Shown: one piece after another, positions 34,188 through 42,215 of the stretch
How positions within the stretch are numbered: the stretch's first letter is position 1
Layout: each line of letters starts with the position of its first letter
From: Kordia sp965224175
GTDB lineage: Bacteria; Bacteroidota; Bacteroidia; Flavobacteriales; Flavobacteriaceae
Direction: 5' to 3'
Assembly (NCBI RefSeq): GCF_965224175.1
Contig: NZ_OZ245041.1
Coordinates: 992,001-1,056,000, forward strand
DNA length: 64,000 nucleotides
Notes under the pieces: generated by a model
What the model was told of the DNA's origin: nothing
What the model saw: only the letters and a program-made list of their open reading frames with translations
Database searches by the model: none
Translations under genes and position numbers: made by a program

Positions 34188-35735
34188 ATGAAAAAATTTA
34201 CCTTTTTTACATTTTTACTTTTTTATCTGTGCTTTTTGAATGCACAACAAATTACTAAAATTTTACCGCCTGACGGTTATGGCTTGGACGATCAAGAAAT
34301 GATTTCTCATTATTTTTTAAGTGAGAATGATATCATGCTTTGTAGTACTAAACTTTATAACGATACAAATAATAATTATGAGAATTATTTGGTGTTGTAC
34401 GATACCGTGAATGAGTCTACTCAACTGATCACTAGCTTTTTTGGCACTTCTAATGTAGATTGGACTAGCTTTAATAGTTTTACGAGGTATAATGATCTTA
34501 TTTATTTTAGATTTGGTAGAAAGGTCTGGAAATATAATATTACTACTGAAACAGTTACTCAAGTGTTAAATGTTACCAATTTAGACGGTTTTGATATAGT
34601 TGGAGATTTTTTAATTTATTATACGCCTGGAGTTGCTCATTTTAGAGATTTGAATACAGACCAAGTCGTAACCACTTTTGGTGCGGCTTATCTTGATGCT
34701 TTTCATTTAGAAAATAATAGTATTTATTTTTATGAAGCTGATTTTGTCTCTTCATCAAATAAAACTTACAGTCTAGTCAAATACAATATTTCTAGTAATA
34801 GTTTTCAAACGTTGTTTTCTAATTCTTTTAGTACTTCATTTTCTATTAATCGTACTAGTAGTAGTTTTAGACTTGGCAATAATCTTATTTACACGATACA
34901 TACGGCAAATGGTGTGGGAAGTTATGTTTCTTTAAATATTACTACCGATACGATGAATTCAGATTTTACTTTTAACATTAATACTCAGTTTAAAATACCT
35001 GAGCCGTTTGTTATTGGTAATCAAGTTTATATTACAACCGAAGATGACACTTATGTTTCTGATGGCGTTAGTCAGCCTACTTTAACTACGCTTGGTGAGT
35101 TTTTGGGAAGAGATTTAGTTGATGGCGGTTTGGTGTATAATGATGAAATTTACAGAGTTGTTGATAGAGATGATTTAGGTCCTGAATTATGGAAAACTGA
35201 CGGACAAACGATGAGTTTGGTGAAAGATATTTATCCTGGCACTGGTGGCGGAATGTCTATCTCTACTTCTACAGGAATTGTAAATAATAATAGAATTTAC
35301 ACAATTGGAATATTTAGTGTTATTCATGAATCAGACGGAACCGACGCAGGAACAGTACCAGTATATGATAACGATTTGTTTACTTTTGCTGGCGGATTGA
35401 AGCGCGATAATAATAGTAGACTTTATTTTTCTGGAACATCTCCAACACTCGGTAGCGGATTGTTTAGATTAGTTCCTGAAACTCTTTCCATAACTGAGTT
35501 TGACTCAAATTCAGCTTTGGTGAATTTGTATTTGAATCCGCTTACAAATACACTTACTTTTGATAAACTTGTAGACGATGTACATATTTACGATATGCAA
35601 GGAAAGTTGATTGTAACTGCTAGTGATACAGAAATGATGAATGTTGCACAGTTAACTTCAAATACAGTATACATTGTTAAGTACACATATAACGAAAAGA
35701 TCTACACTAAAAAGTTAATCCTTACGAGTAAATAA
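34188..35735 (+). CDS. T9SS-secreted protein with propeller-like repeats
   Basis: A ~515-residue exported protein; ATG 34188 gives MKKFTFFTFLLFYLCFLNAQ as signal peptide (the frame also has TTG at 34185). The body is made of short beta-rich units (YENYLVLYDTVNESTQLI, LIYFRFGRKVWKYNI, NIYFYEADF-like), probably a beta-propeller. The last ~70 residues, LNPLTNTLTFDKLVDDVHIYDMQ then GKLIVTAS and VYIVKYTYNEKIYTKKLILTSK, are a type A T9SS C-terminal domain that directs secretion through the outer membrane. Function unknown. Confidence 0.82.
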   Translation: MKKFTFFTFLLFYLCFLNAQQITKILPPDGYGLDDQEMISHYFLSENDIMLCSTKLYNDTNNNYENYLVLYDTVNESTQLITSFFGTSNVDWTSFNSFTRYNDLIYFRFGRKVWKYNITTETVTQVLNVTNLDGFDIVGDFLIYYTPGVAHFRDLNTDQVVTTFGAAYLDAFHLENNSIYFYEADFVSSSNKTYSLVKYNISSNSFQTLFSNSFSTSFSINRTSSSFRLGNNLIYTIHTANGVGSYVSLNITTDTMNSDFTFNINTQFKIPEPFVIGNQVYITTEDDTYVSDGVSQPTLTTLGEFLGRDLVDGGLVYNDEIYRVVDRDDLGPELWKTDGQTMSLVKDIYPGTGGGMSISTSTGIVNNNRIYTIGIFSVIHESDGTDAGTVPVYDNDLFTFAGGLKRDNNSRLYFSGTSPTLGSGLFRLVPETLSITEFDSNSALVNLYLNPLTNTLTFDKLVDDVHIYDMQGKLIVTASDTEMMNVAQLTSNTVYIVKYTYNEKIYTKKLILTSK

Positions 35736-35749
35736 TTTAGTATATAAAC

Positions 35750-35796
35750 AAATGCTCATAAATATCTTTTGATAGTGTTTTTATGAGCATTTATTT
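35750..35796 (+). terminator. Rho-independent terminator
   Basis: AAATGCTCATAAA (35750-35762) pairs perfectly with TTTATGAGCATTT (35780-35792), followed by a T-rich tail. Confidence 0.82.
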
Positions 35797-35883
35797 TATA
35801 GAATTACTTACATCTTTACATGTACAAAGAAGATCTCTCCTAGTTGCGATTAGCTTCTTCTAACTATGTTAAGTTTGTGTTTA

Positions 35884-36132
35884 TTACTGATTGTTACAGG
35901 CAAAAAAGCTACCTATTATTGAAGTGATTCCTCCAATGGTTGGTATGCTATTGTTGGTGTTTGATTTGTCATCTGTCATGTGCGTATCATTTGTGGTACA
36001 TTCTCCACAAGAAGCTTCTGGATCGTGAATATCTGTTTCTATTGGATCTGTACCTCCATATAAACTAGACATTGTAGAAAGATTGACAATTTTGGTTTTC
36101 TTTAGCGAAAGCACTAATGATTTTTTTTTCAT
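35884..36132 (-). CDS. Gly-Gly leader peptide, acidic core
   Basis: An 82-residue peptide. Leader MKKKSLVLSLKKTKIVNLS ends in SSLYGG at ~22-27 and clearly belongs to the MKKK-LSL-K-I-L type. The core is acidic, with CGEC and a single Cys near the end, then a hydrophobic stretch (IPTIGGITSIIGSFFAC). That Gly/Ile-rich hydrophobic segment with a terminal Cys resembles a membrane-active bacteriocin more than a lanthipeptide. It lies directly downstream of the TPR-AraC regulator (36247-37980) on the same strand. Confidence 0.7.
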   Translation of the reverse strand: MKKKSLVLSLKKTKIVNLSTMSSLYGGTDPIETDIHDPEASCGECTTNDTHMTDDKSNTNNSIPTIGGITSIIGSFFACNNQ

Positions 36133-36246
36133 GATTAATGATTTTAAAAATTATGGATGTAAACTAAAGAAAATAGACTTTTTAGGTCTTCTTTTTTTTG
36201 ATGATAAAGTATATATTCATGAATGTATAGCATTTTTGGTATTTTT

Positions 36247-37980
36247 TTACTTGTTATGCACCTTTTTGAATTCTCTGATAAAATATGATGGTTTGATTCC
36301 TTTTGCATTGTAAAATGCTTTTGAGAACGATTGCACATTGTTAAAACCAACTTCTGCAGCAATGCCCTTTACTGTATATTTTAGAAAGGTTGGATTTGTT
36401 TTTAGTTGCTGAATGGCATATTCAATTCTTAGGTTGTTAATGTAATTTGAGAAGGAACATTTTTTGTAATGATTTACAACTTTCGACAGGTAGTTTGGAT
36501 TGGTTTGAAGCTGTTTTGCAAGAGAGTTTAGCGTGATTTCATTAGAAATGAATTCGGCTTCGTTTTCAAATGTTTCTAGTTGTTGCAGAATGTTGTCAAT
36601 AATTTCATCAGGAACTGCTATTTTTTGTGTTGTTGCAGTTCGTTTTTGAACAGTTGTCTCGGTTTTTGATGCATGAATGGCTTCTTGAAATCTGTGTTTG
36701 TATGTTTTTCGTTTGCGATATTGTATACCAAAACCAATGAGCAATAAGAGAATTAGAATGAATAGTATGATGATTGCACTTTTATATGTCTTTTTTTGTT
36801 CATGTTTCTGATTTTGTAAGTTTTCATTTTCTGCTCTTAATTTTGGAATGTCGTAATCTTTGAAAATAGCTTTGTTTAGGTATAATTCTTCTGTTGTACG
36901 AATGCTATCAACTTTGATGAGTTGATTTTTGTAGAAGATCTGTTTTTTTAAGTCTTTTTTCTTTTCATAGTAATTGTCTAACCGCAAATATGCCTTTCGT
37001 ATGGTAGGAAATATCGATTGCGTTTTTTGAAAAATAGAATCTACTTTTTTATAAAATTGAATTGCCTTTTCTTCCTGATTAGTTTCTCTGTATATTTCTC
37101 CTGTGTAGTAGTAAGCAAATACAAGTTTATCATCATCATTGATACTTTCAAAGTATGATAGATGCTTTGCAATGCTATCAATAGCTACAGTGTAATTTTT
37201 ATCGTGATAATTCGTTACACCTTGGTTAAACGCAAAATGCTTTACATATGATTCTTTTTGCAAACGAATAGCTTCTTTGTACCCTATTTTATTGTAATAC
37301 CTTGCAGAATCCACATTTTTAATATCGTTGAAAATATTTGCCAATGCAGAAATTGAATTTAAATACTCAATGGCTAGAATTTCATCTTGATTCTTTTGGC
37401 TATACGCATAGTTTTCTCGATACAATTGCAAAGCTTCTTCTATATTTCCTGTACGTCTTTTTACAATACCTACATTGTATTTAGCACGAGAAATCATATC
37501 TTTTTGATTGAACTTTTCTGCATATTCATAAAATTGCAAATAGTTATCTAAAGCTCTTTGATAGGCTCGTTTTTGATAGTAGAAATCGCCTTTTTTCTCG
37601 TATGCAATTGCTGGATAATGTATTGTAGCTTCTTTTGTTGTTAGCGCAATAATACTATCACTGTATGCCAATACTCGTTCATCTGTATAGGTTACTGACA
37701 AAATGCGATATCCAGTTATTTTTTTGCTCTTTTGATCTTTGAGATCTTTTTCTTTTTTAGCTTTTTCAAGGAAACGTTTTCCATAGAAAATTTTTTGTTC
37801 TAATGTTTCAGCCTCATTGTATAAACTATAAATCTCCTGATAATCCTTATTTTCAATTCGTTTGATGGTTTTATACTCTTCATCACTGGAGCAAAAACAC
37901 ATAAGAAGCAACAGTATTTGATATGGGAATTTATTTTTTAAAAACGTACGTTGTTTTTTAAATATGCAAAATGATTTCAA
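36247..37980 (-). CDS. TPR-containing AraC-family membrane regulator
   Basis: A 577-residue regulator of the same design as 10094-11887: N-terminal export signal (QILLLLMCFC, probably a lipobox-like cleavage), TPR repeats (~50-360), one membrane helix (~397-416, SAIIILFILILLLLIGFGI), then a C-terminal AraC helix-turn-helix (~470-570: ITLNSLAKQLQTNPNYLSKV and VGFNNVQSFSKAFYNAKGIKPSYFI). Flanked by leader peptide genes on both sides (35884-36132 and 38209-38442). A role in their control is inference. Confidence 0.88.
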   Translation of the reverse strand: MKSFCIFKKQRTFLKNKFPYQILLLLMCFCSSDEEYKTIKRIENKDYQEIYSLYNEAETLEQKIFYGKRFLEKAKKEKDLKDQKSKKITGYRILSVTYTDERVLAYSDSIIALTTKEATIHYPAIAYEKKGDFYYQKRAYQRALDNYLQFYEYAEKFNQKDMISRAKYNVGIVKRRTGNIEEALQLYRENYAYSQKNQDEILAIEYLNSISALANIFNDIKNVDSARYYNKIGYKEAIRLQKESYVKHFAFNQGVTNYHDKNYTVAIDSIAKHLSYFESINDDDKLVFAYYYTGEIYRETNQEEKAIQFYKKVDSIFQKTQSIFPTIRKAYLRLDNYYEKKKDLKKQIFYKNQLIKVDSIRTTEELYLNKAIFKDYDIPKLRAENENLQNQKHEQKKTYKSAIIILFILILLLLIGFGIQYRKRKTYKHRFQEAIHASKTETTVQKRTATTQKIAVPDEIIDNILQQLETFENEAEFISNEITLNSLAKQLQTNPNYLSKVVNHYKKCSFSNYINNLRIEYAIQQLKTNPTFLKYTVKGIAAEVGFNNVQSFSKAFYNAKGIKPSYFIREFKKVHNK

Positions 37981-38208
37981 GGTGGTAGTTTTTTGTATTA
38001 TTTAAAAATACTCTTTTTTACAGAAAAAGTACAGATTCATGAATGTATAGTATGAATTTATGAATGTAACTTTCTTCAATTTGCTTTCCTTTTTTTTGAA
38101 TTGTTGCTTTGTAAAGCAAAGGCATAAAGATCATTTTTGTTTTTGCTGACATATACAGTGCGTGTCATAAAATGAAATCTGTTTTTATTAATTCAAAAAA
38201 TTCAATTT

Positions 38209-38442
38209 ATGAAAAAAAACATTTCAAATCTCGGAACCGTTTTAAGTAAAGAGCAACAACGTGAAATTAACGGAGGAACAGAAGCTAGCTTAACGAATCG
38301 ACAAGCATATTGTGCTTCACTTTCAATTGTATATTATTCATTGACGAATGATCCAGAAGGAGACGGAATTAGCGCAGAGAACGACCGATTAGCTCAGGAA
38401 ACTTTACAGCAATGGTACAAAGAATGCGAAGGCGTCAACTAA
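38209..38442 (+). CDS. Gly-Gly leader peptide (bacteriocin-type leader)
   Basis: A 77-residue peptide starting MKKNISNLGTVLSKEQQREI, with NGG at ~21-23. The leader is the LS-x-EQQ-x-x-I-x-GG type, as in 5300-5509. The core is helical and acidic with only two Cys, one early (AYCAS) and one late (YKECEG), and no Thr/Ser cluster; it looks like an unmodified, possibly disulfide-closed bacteriocin or peptide signal. It is divergent from the TPR-AraC regulator. Confidence 0.68.
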   Translation: MKKNISNLGTVLSKEQQREINGGTEASLTNRQAYCASLSIVYYSLTNDPEGDGISAENDRLAQETLQQWYKECEGVN

Positions 38443-38555
38443 AAACACTTCACATTATTGTTTGGTAAAACATGAATCGTGATTGAATTCTAATACAAAA
38501 ATGAATATGATTATTGCGAATTCGTTGAGTAACACCAATTTAATAAAGGGAAATG

Positions 38556-38587
38556 AAAAGGCTTTGAAAATTATTTTTGAAGCCTTT
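38556..38587. terminator. Bidirectional terminator
   Basis: AAAAGGCTT (38556-38564) pairs with AAGCCTTT (38580-38587); the right arm touches the stop of the response regulator. It separates the convergent peptide and regulator genes. Confidence 0.7.
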
Positions 38588-39323
38588 ATTTGATGATTGT
38601 AAAAATATCTAATAGTTGTTTTCGATGACGTTGGCTTACTGGTAAACTTATGTTATTTCTGAGTGTTAACGTATAATCTGTTGGATATACTGATAAGATT
38701 TTATCTGTATTCACTACGTATTTTCGATGAAGTGACACAAAATTGTCAGGTAAGGTTTCGGCAAAGCTCTTGAGTGATTTTTGAACTAAGAAACGTGCAT
38801 CTTCCGTATAAATGTAACAGTATTTATCGTCTGATTCTACATAATAGATATCATTAATTGCAACCTTTATTAAGACATTTCCTTTTTTGATAAGAAGTTT
38901 GTTGTCTACTTGTAAGGCATTTTCGATTTTTGTTGATAGTTGCCCTATTTGGTCTGCATATTTTTCAATAGCTAGTTCTATTGAAAACCTTATTCCATAA
39001 GGATTAACTGGTTTTAATAAGTAACTATATGGCTGTTGCTTTTTTGCTGCTGTGAATGATAACTTATCTTTTGAGTTGGTTAAAAATAGAATTGGAATTG
39101 GTCTACTTTTGTTGATATAATCTGCGAATTGAATTCCTTCTCGTTCACCATCTATGAAAATATCTAAAATTGCAATGTCAGGGCTGCTTGTGTTAAACAA
39201 ATCTATCGCTTTTTCTAAATTTGTCGCAACTCCACAAATAGTATAGTGTTCTGAGAGTATTTCTGTAAGTATCGAAGCTTCTTCTACGCTGTCTTCAAGA
39301 ATCAAAATATTTATTTTTTCCAT
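38586..39323 (-). CDS. LytTR-family response regulator
   Basis: A 245-residue response regulator: receiver 1-120 with acidic pair E10/D11, phosphoacceptor D54 in SPDIAILDIFIDGE and Lys in PYSYLLKPVN; LytTR DNA-binding domain ~150-243 (VAINDIYYVESDDKYCYIYT, VSLHRKYVVNTDKILSVYP, LPVSQRHRKQLLDIF). It starts 6 bases after the stop of the kinase gene and forms a pair with it. Confidence 0.94.
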   Translation of the reverse strand: MEKINILILEDSVEEASILTEILSEHYTICGVATNLEKAIDLFNTSSPDIAILDIFIDGEREGIQFADYINKSRPIPILFLTNSKDKLSFTAAKKQQPYSYLLKPVNPYGIRFSIELAIEKYADQIGQLSTKIENALQVDNKLLIKKGNVLIKVAINDIYYVESDDKYCYIYTEDARFLVQKSLKSFAETLPDNFVSLHRKYVVNTDKILSVYPTDYTLTLRNNISLPVSQRHRKQLLDIFTIIK

Positions 39324-39329
39324 AGTGGT

Positions 39330-41036
39330 TTATGCTACATTTTTGTAAGGTAATGAGATATTTACTATCGTTCCTCCTTTTGGGTTTTGCATTATTTTTA
39401 TAGTTCCGCCATTAAGCTGAATCATAGACTTTGTTAGCATTAAACCTAAACCAGAACTTTTTCTACCTGTGGTATCCTTTTGTGATTTATTTGATTTTAT
39501 TTCGAAAATACTTTTCAATACTTTCTCAGGAATTCCAATGCCTGAATCAGTAATAAAAACTGTAAATGATTCAGTATCTATTTTGCCTGAAATCATAATT
39601 TTACCGTCTTTTGGCGTAAATTTTATAGCGTTATCTAAACAGTTTCGAATAACAATTTTAAAAATTTCCATATCGCCATATACTAAAACTGATTTCTCAA
39701 TGTTCGTGCTAAATTGAATGTTCTTTTCTTCGATTAATGATTGGTATTGCAGTTCTATTTGATATACAATTTGCCACAATGGGAACCATTCCTTTTGAAC
39801 TGAAAGCAAGTCTGACTGGCTCAATGACCAATTCAATAAATTATCTAATAGTAGACTGAGTGAATCAATAATTTGAGTTACATTTTTATCTGTAGGAGTA
39901 GTTTCTTCCTTTTTAATTGCTTTCAGTTGAAATAATTGCTTTAAACGCGCTACAGGACTTCGTAAATCGTGTGCTATAATGGTAAATAATTGGTTTTTAA
40001 CTGTGTTTGTTTCGTTGAGTTCTTTATTTAACTTTTGGATTTGTTTATGCTGTTGCTTTAATTTTCTGTAGAATACAAAACCTATTAGCAATACAAGAAG
40101 AATTCCAATAGAAATTGCTATGAATGTATTTCGTTGTGCTGTTTTTAGGTCTAATTCCGTTTGTTTTTGAGCAATATTGAACGCTTCTTTTTCTTGTGCA
40201 ACCTGCCATATCGCATTTTGTTTTTGTAGTGAATCGTTGAGTATAGTATACTCTTTAAAGTATTTGATAGCAGCTTCATGTTCTTTTGAAACTTCAGCTA
40301 TTAGATGTAAGTTAAAAGCAATGGTGCTTTTTAGCGCTAAGTCTTTGAGAGGTTTGGAAAATATATATGCAGAATCAAAGTATTTCTTGGCGGTATTATC
40401 TTCATATTGCTCAAAATATAAATTACCCAAGTTGGAGTAGTTTCTAGCAATTTGAATTGAATCTTGACTTAATTTGTATAGTCTTAACACTTTTTTATAT
40501 AAAGAATCTGATACTTTATAATTCTCTTTCGATAGATATATAAAAGCCTTACTTTCATCTATTTCTATGGTAAAAAAATGTGTTTTAGGCACTTCTATTT
40601 TAATCGCTTTATTATAATAAATGAAAGCTGAATCGTATTGCTTGTTATCAAAATATAGTTTTCCTAAACTTTTATATACAAATTGTTTTATTTTTTTATT
40701 ATTTGTATTACTAATACTGAGGAAGTATTTTTTGGCTTCGTTTTCTACTTCTAGTTGTACAAAAATGTGCTTCTCTAATAATTGTATTAGTGTATCGTTT
40801 GTTTTAGCATCATTTAGAATATATCGTTTTGCTTCTTTAAACTTATTATTAGCAAAACTTACATGTGCATTATGCCATGCACTTGCTGTTTCAACTATTT
40901 TTTGCTGTCTTTCTGTGTTAATATTACAATAATCGCAATGGTTTTTAAACCAATCATCGGTATATGAACCTTGTCCAAATATACTATTGGATAAGAATAT
41001 ACATATTAGATACATGAAACGCTTGGTAGTTTTCAT
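39330..41036 (-). CDS. TPR-containing sensor histidine kinase
   Basis: A 568-residue kinase: signal peptide (1-21), periplasmic TPR region (~50-280), one membrane helix (~303-323), a coiled linker, HisKA (LFTIIAHDLRSPVARLKQLF, H356) and HATPase (IRNCLDNAIKFTPKDGKI, ITDSGIGIPEKVL, GRKSSGLGLMLTKSM). The CDYC motif near residue 34-37 may be a redox or metal site. Translationally linked to the LytTR regulator. The signal is unknown, but TPR sensors of this type often read periplasmic proteins or peptides. Confidence 0.93.
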   Translation of the reverse strand: MKTTKRFMYLICIFLSNSIFGQGSYTDDWFKNHCDYCNINTERQQKIVETASAWHNAHVSFANNKFKEAKRYILNDAKTNDTLIQLLEKHIFVQLEVENEAKKYFLSISNTNNKKIKQFVYKSLGKLYFDNKQYDSAFIYYNKAIKIEVPKTHFFTIEIDESKAFIYLSKENYKVSDSLYKKVLRLYKLSQDSIQIARNYSNLGNLYFEQYEDNTAKKYFDSAYIFSKPLKDLALKSTIAFNLHLIAEVSKEHEAAIKYFKEYTILNDSLQKQNAIWQVAQEKEAFNIAQKQTELDLKTAQRNTFIAISIGILLVLLIGFVFYRKLKQQHKQIQKLNKELNETNTVKNQLFTIIAHDLRSPVARLKQLFQLKAIKKEETTPTDKNVTQIIDSLSLLLDNLLNWSLSQSDLLSVQKEWFPLWQIVYQIELQYQSLIEEKNIQFSTNIEKSVLVYGDMEIFKIVIRNCLDNAIKFTPKDGKIMISGKIDTESFTVFITDSGIGIPEKVLKSIFEIKSNKSQKDTTGRKSSGLGLMLTKSMIQLNGGTIKIMQNPKGGTIVNISLPYKNVA

Positions 41037-41077
41037 CGTTAAAAAATAGGTTGATTGTTTTAAAATTTCCCTATTAT

Positions 41078-41482
41078 TTATTTAGGTGGAATTACTCTAG
41101 TGCCTCTTTTGGGTTCTCCAATGTTTTCATTGAAATCAATATTGACAGCTACTTCTTTTAAACTTAATACATCTTCTTGGTTATTTGGTTCTAAAACTAA
41201 TTCCCAGTGAGATCGTTTTAGTAAACCATCTATTTCTTTATTTTTATTTTCAATATTAATGTCAATATTTATAATGTTTTCATCGATTTCTACATTTTTT
41301 GGAATAAAAATATTGTCCTCAATAATATCTTTTACAAAATGAGCTGTGATGTGAATGACACCATTTTTATCTATCTGTACTAGTGGTCCAATAGAGTTTG
41401 TTTTTGTATTTATATCAATAATTCTTGGGGCACTTTCTGTTACTTTGTACTTCGTAATAGTATTAAATTGGATTTCTTCCAT
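41078..41482 (-). CDS. Hypothetical 134-residue protein
   Basis: A soluble protein rich in short beta-like strands and Asn/Glu (KNVEIDENIINIDINIENKN), ending in a basic-proline tail (RGTRVIPPK). No family recognised. It is divergent from the collar-MACPF pair (41739 onwards), ~257 bases apart, and may belong to that module. The gap holds no gene. Confidence 0.7.
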   Translation of the reverse strand: MEEIQFNTITKYKVTESAPRIIDINTKTNSIGPLVQIDKNGVIHITAHFVKDIIEDNIFIPKNVEIDENIINIDINIENKNKEIDGLLKRSHWELVLEPNNQEDVLSLKEVAVNIDFNENIGEPKRGTRVIPPK

Positions 41483-41738
41483 GGTAGAATTATTAGGGTT
41501 AGTATTTTACTAATATATATTTTATTCACAAATAAAGAAAGAATACTCGCTCCTATTTTTTAATCGTTCACAGCATATTTTTCTACGTTTATTGAATAAT
41601 TTAATCGATGCACCATTTCCATAATTACATTTATCATAAACAAAGCAATTAAAAGGCGTCATTTTAAAAGCTTAGTAATGGTGAAATCCGAAAAACCTAA
41701 TGTTAAACAGAGTAGGAAAAACTTTATAATATCAAACT

Positions 41739-42215
41739 ATGGCTAATTATGCGAATAATGATTATTTAACTCAATTGCCAGGCGGCGCTATTATTATGTG
41801 GTCTGGCACATTGGCTGATCTTAACAAATTAAAAAACTGGGTAATATGCGACGGTACAAATAAGACTCCTGATTTAAGAAATCAATTTGTAGTAGGCGCT
41901 GGTAAAAAATATATGGTAGGTGATCATGGAGGTCACAACGATATAAAACTAACTGTGAATAATTTACCCGCTCACAGGCATGATATAAAAACTAATAGTA
42001 CACGATTAATGTCTCCGAAAACATTTGTAGCTCAAAAAAGCAGTGGTATTGGAACGGCGGAAAGTATGTATTTTAATAAAGGTGATGATACGACATATAA
42101 ATTAGAAAACTGTATCAGTATTAAGTCTGTCGGAAACAACGCGCCATTTGATAATAGACCTCCATATTTTGCGCTTTACTACATTATGAAAATTAAATCG
42201 AACGATAATGAGTAA
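41739..42215 (+). CDS. Phage tail collar / microcystin-dependent-like protein
   Basis: A 158-residue protein with the collar-domain pattern of phage tail fibres: LPGGAIIMWSG near the N terminus, NWVICDGTNKTPDLRNQFVVGAG, a His-rich core VNNLPAHRHDI, and the family's C-terminal end FDNRPPYFALYYIMKI. In tail fibres and in MdpB-type bacterial proteins this domain trimerises and helps surface binding. Its stop overlaps the MACPF-like gene start by 8 bases (GAGTAATGA region), so both are made together. Confidence 0.85.
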   Translation: MANYANNDYLTQLPGGAIIMWSGTLADLNKLKNWVICDGTNKTPDLRNQFVVGAGKKYMVGDHGGHNDIKLTVNNLPAHRHDIKTNSTRLMSPKTFVAQKSSGIGTAESMYFNKGDDTTYKLENCISIKSVGNNAPFDNRPPYFALYYIMKIKSNDNE

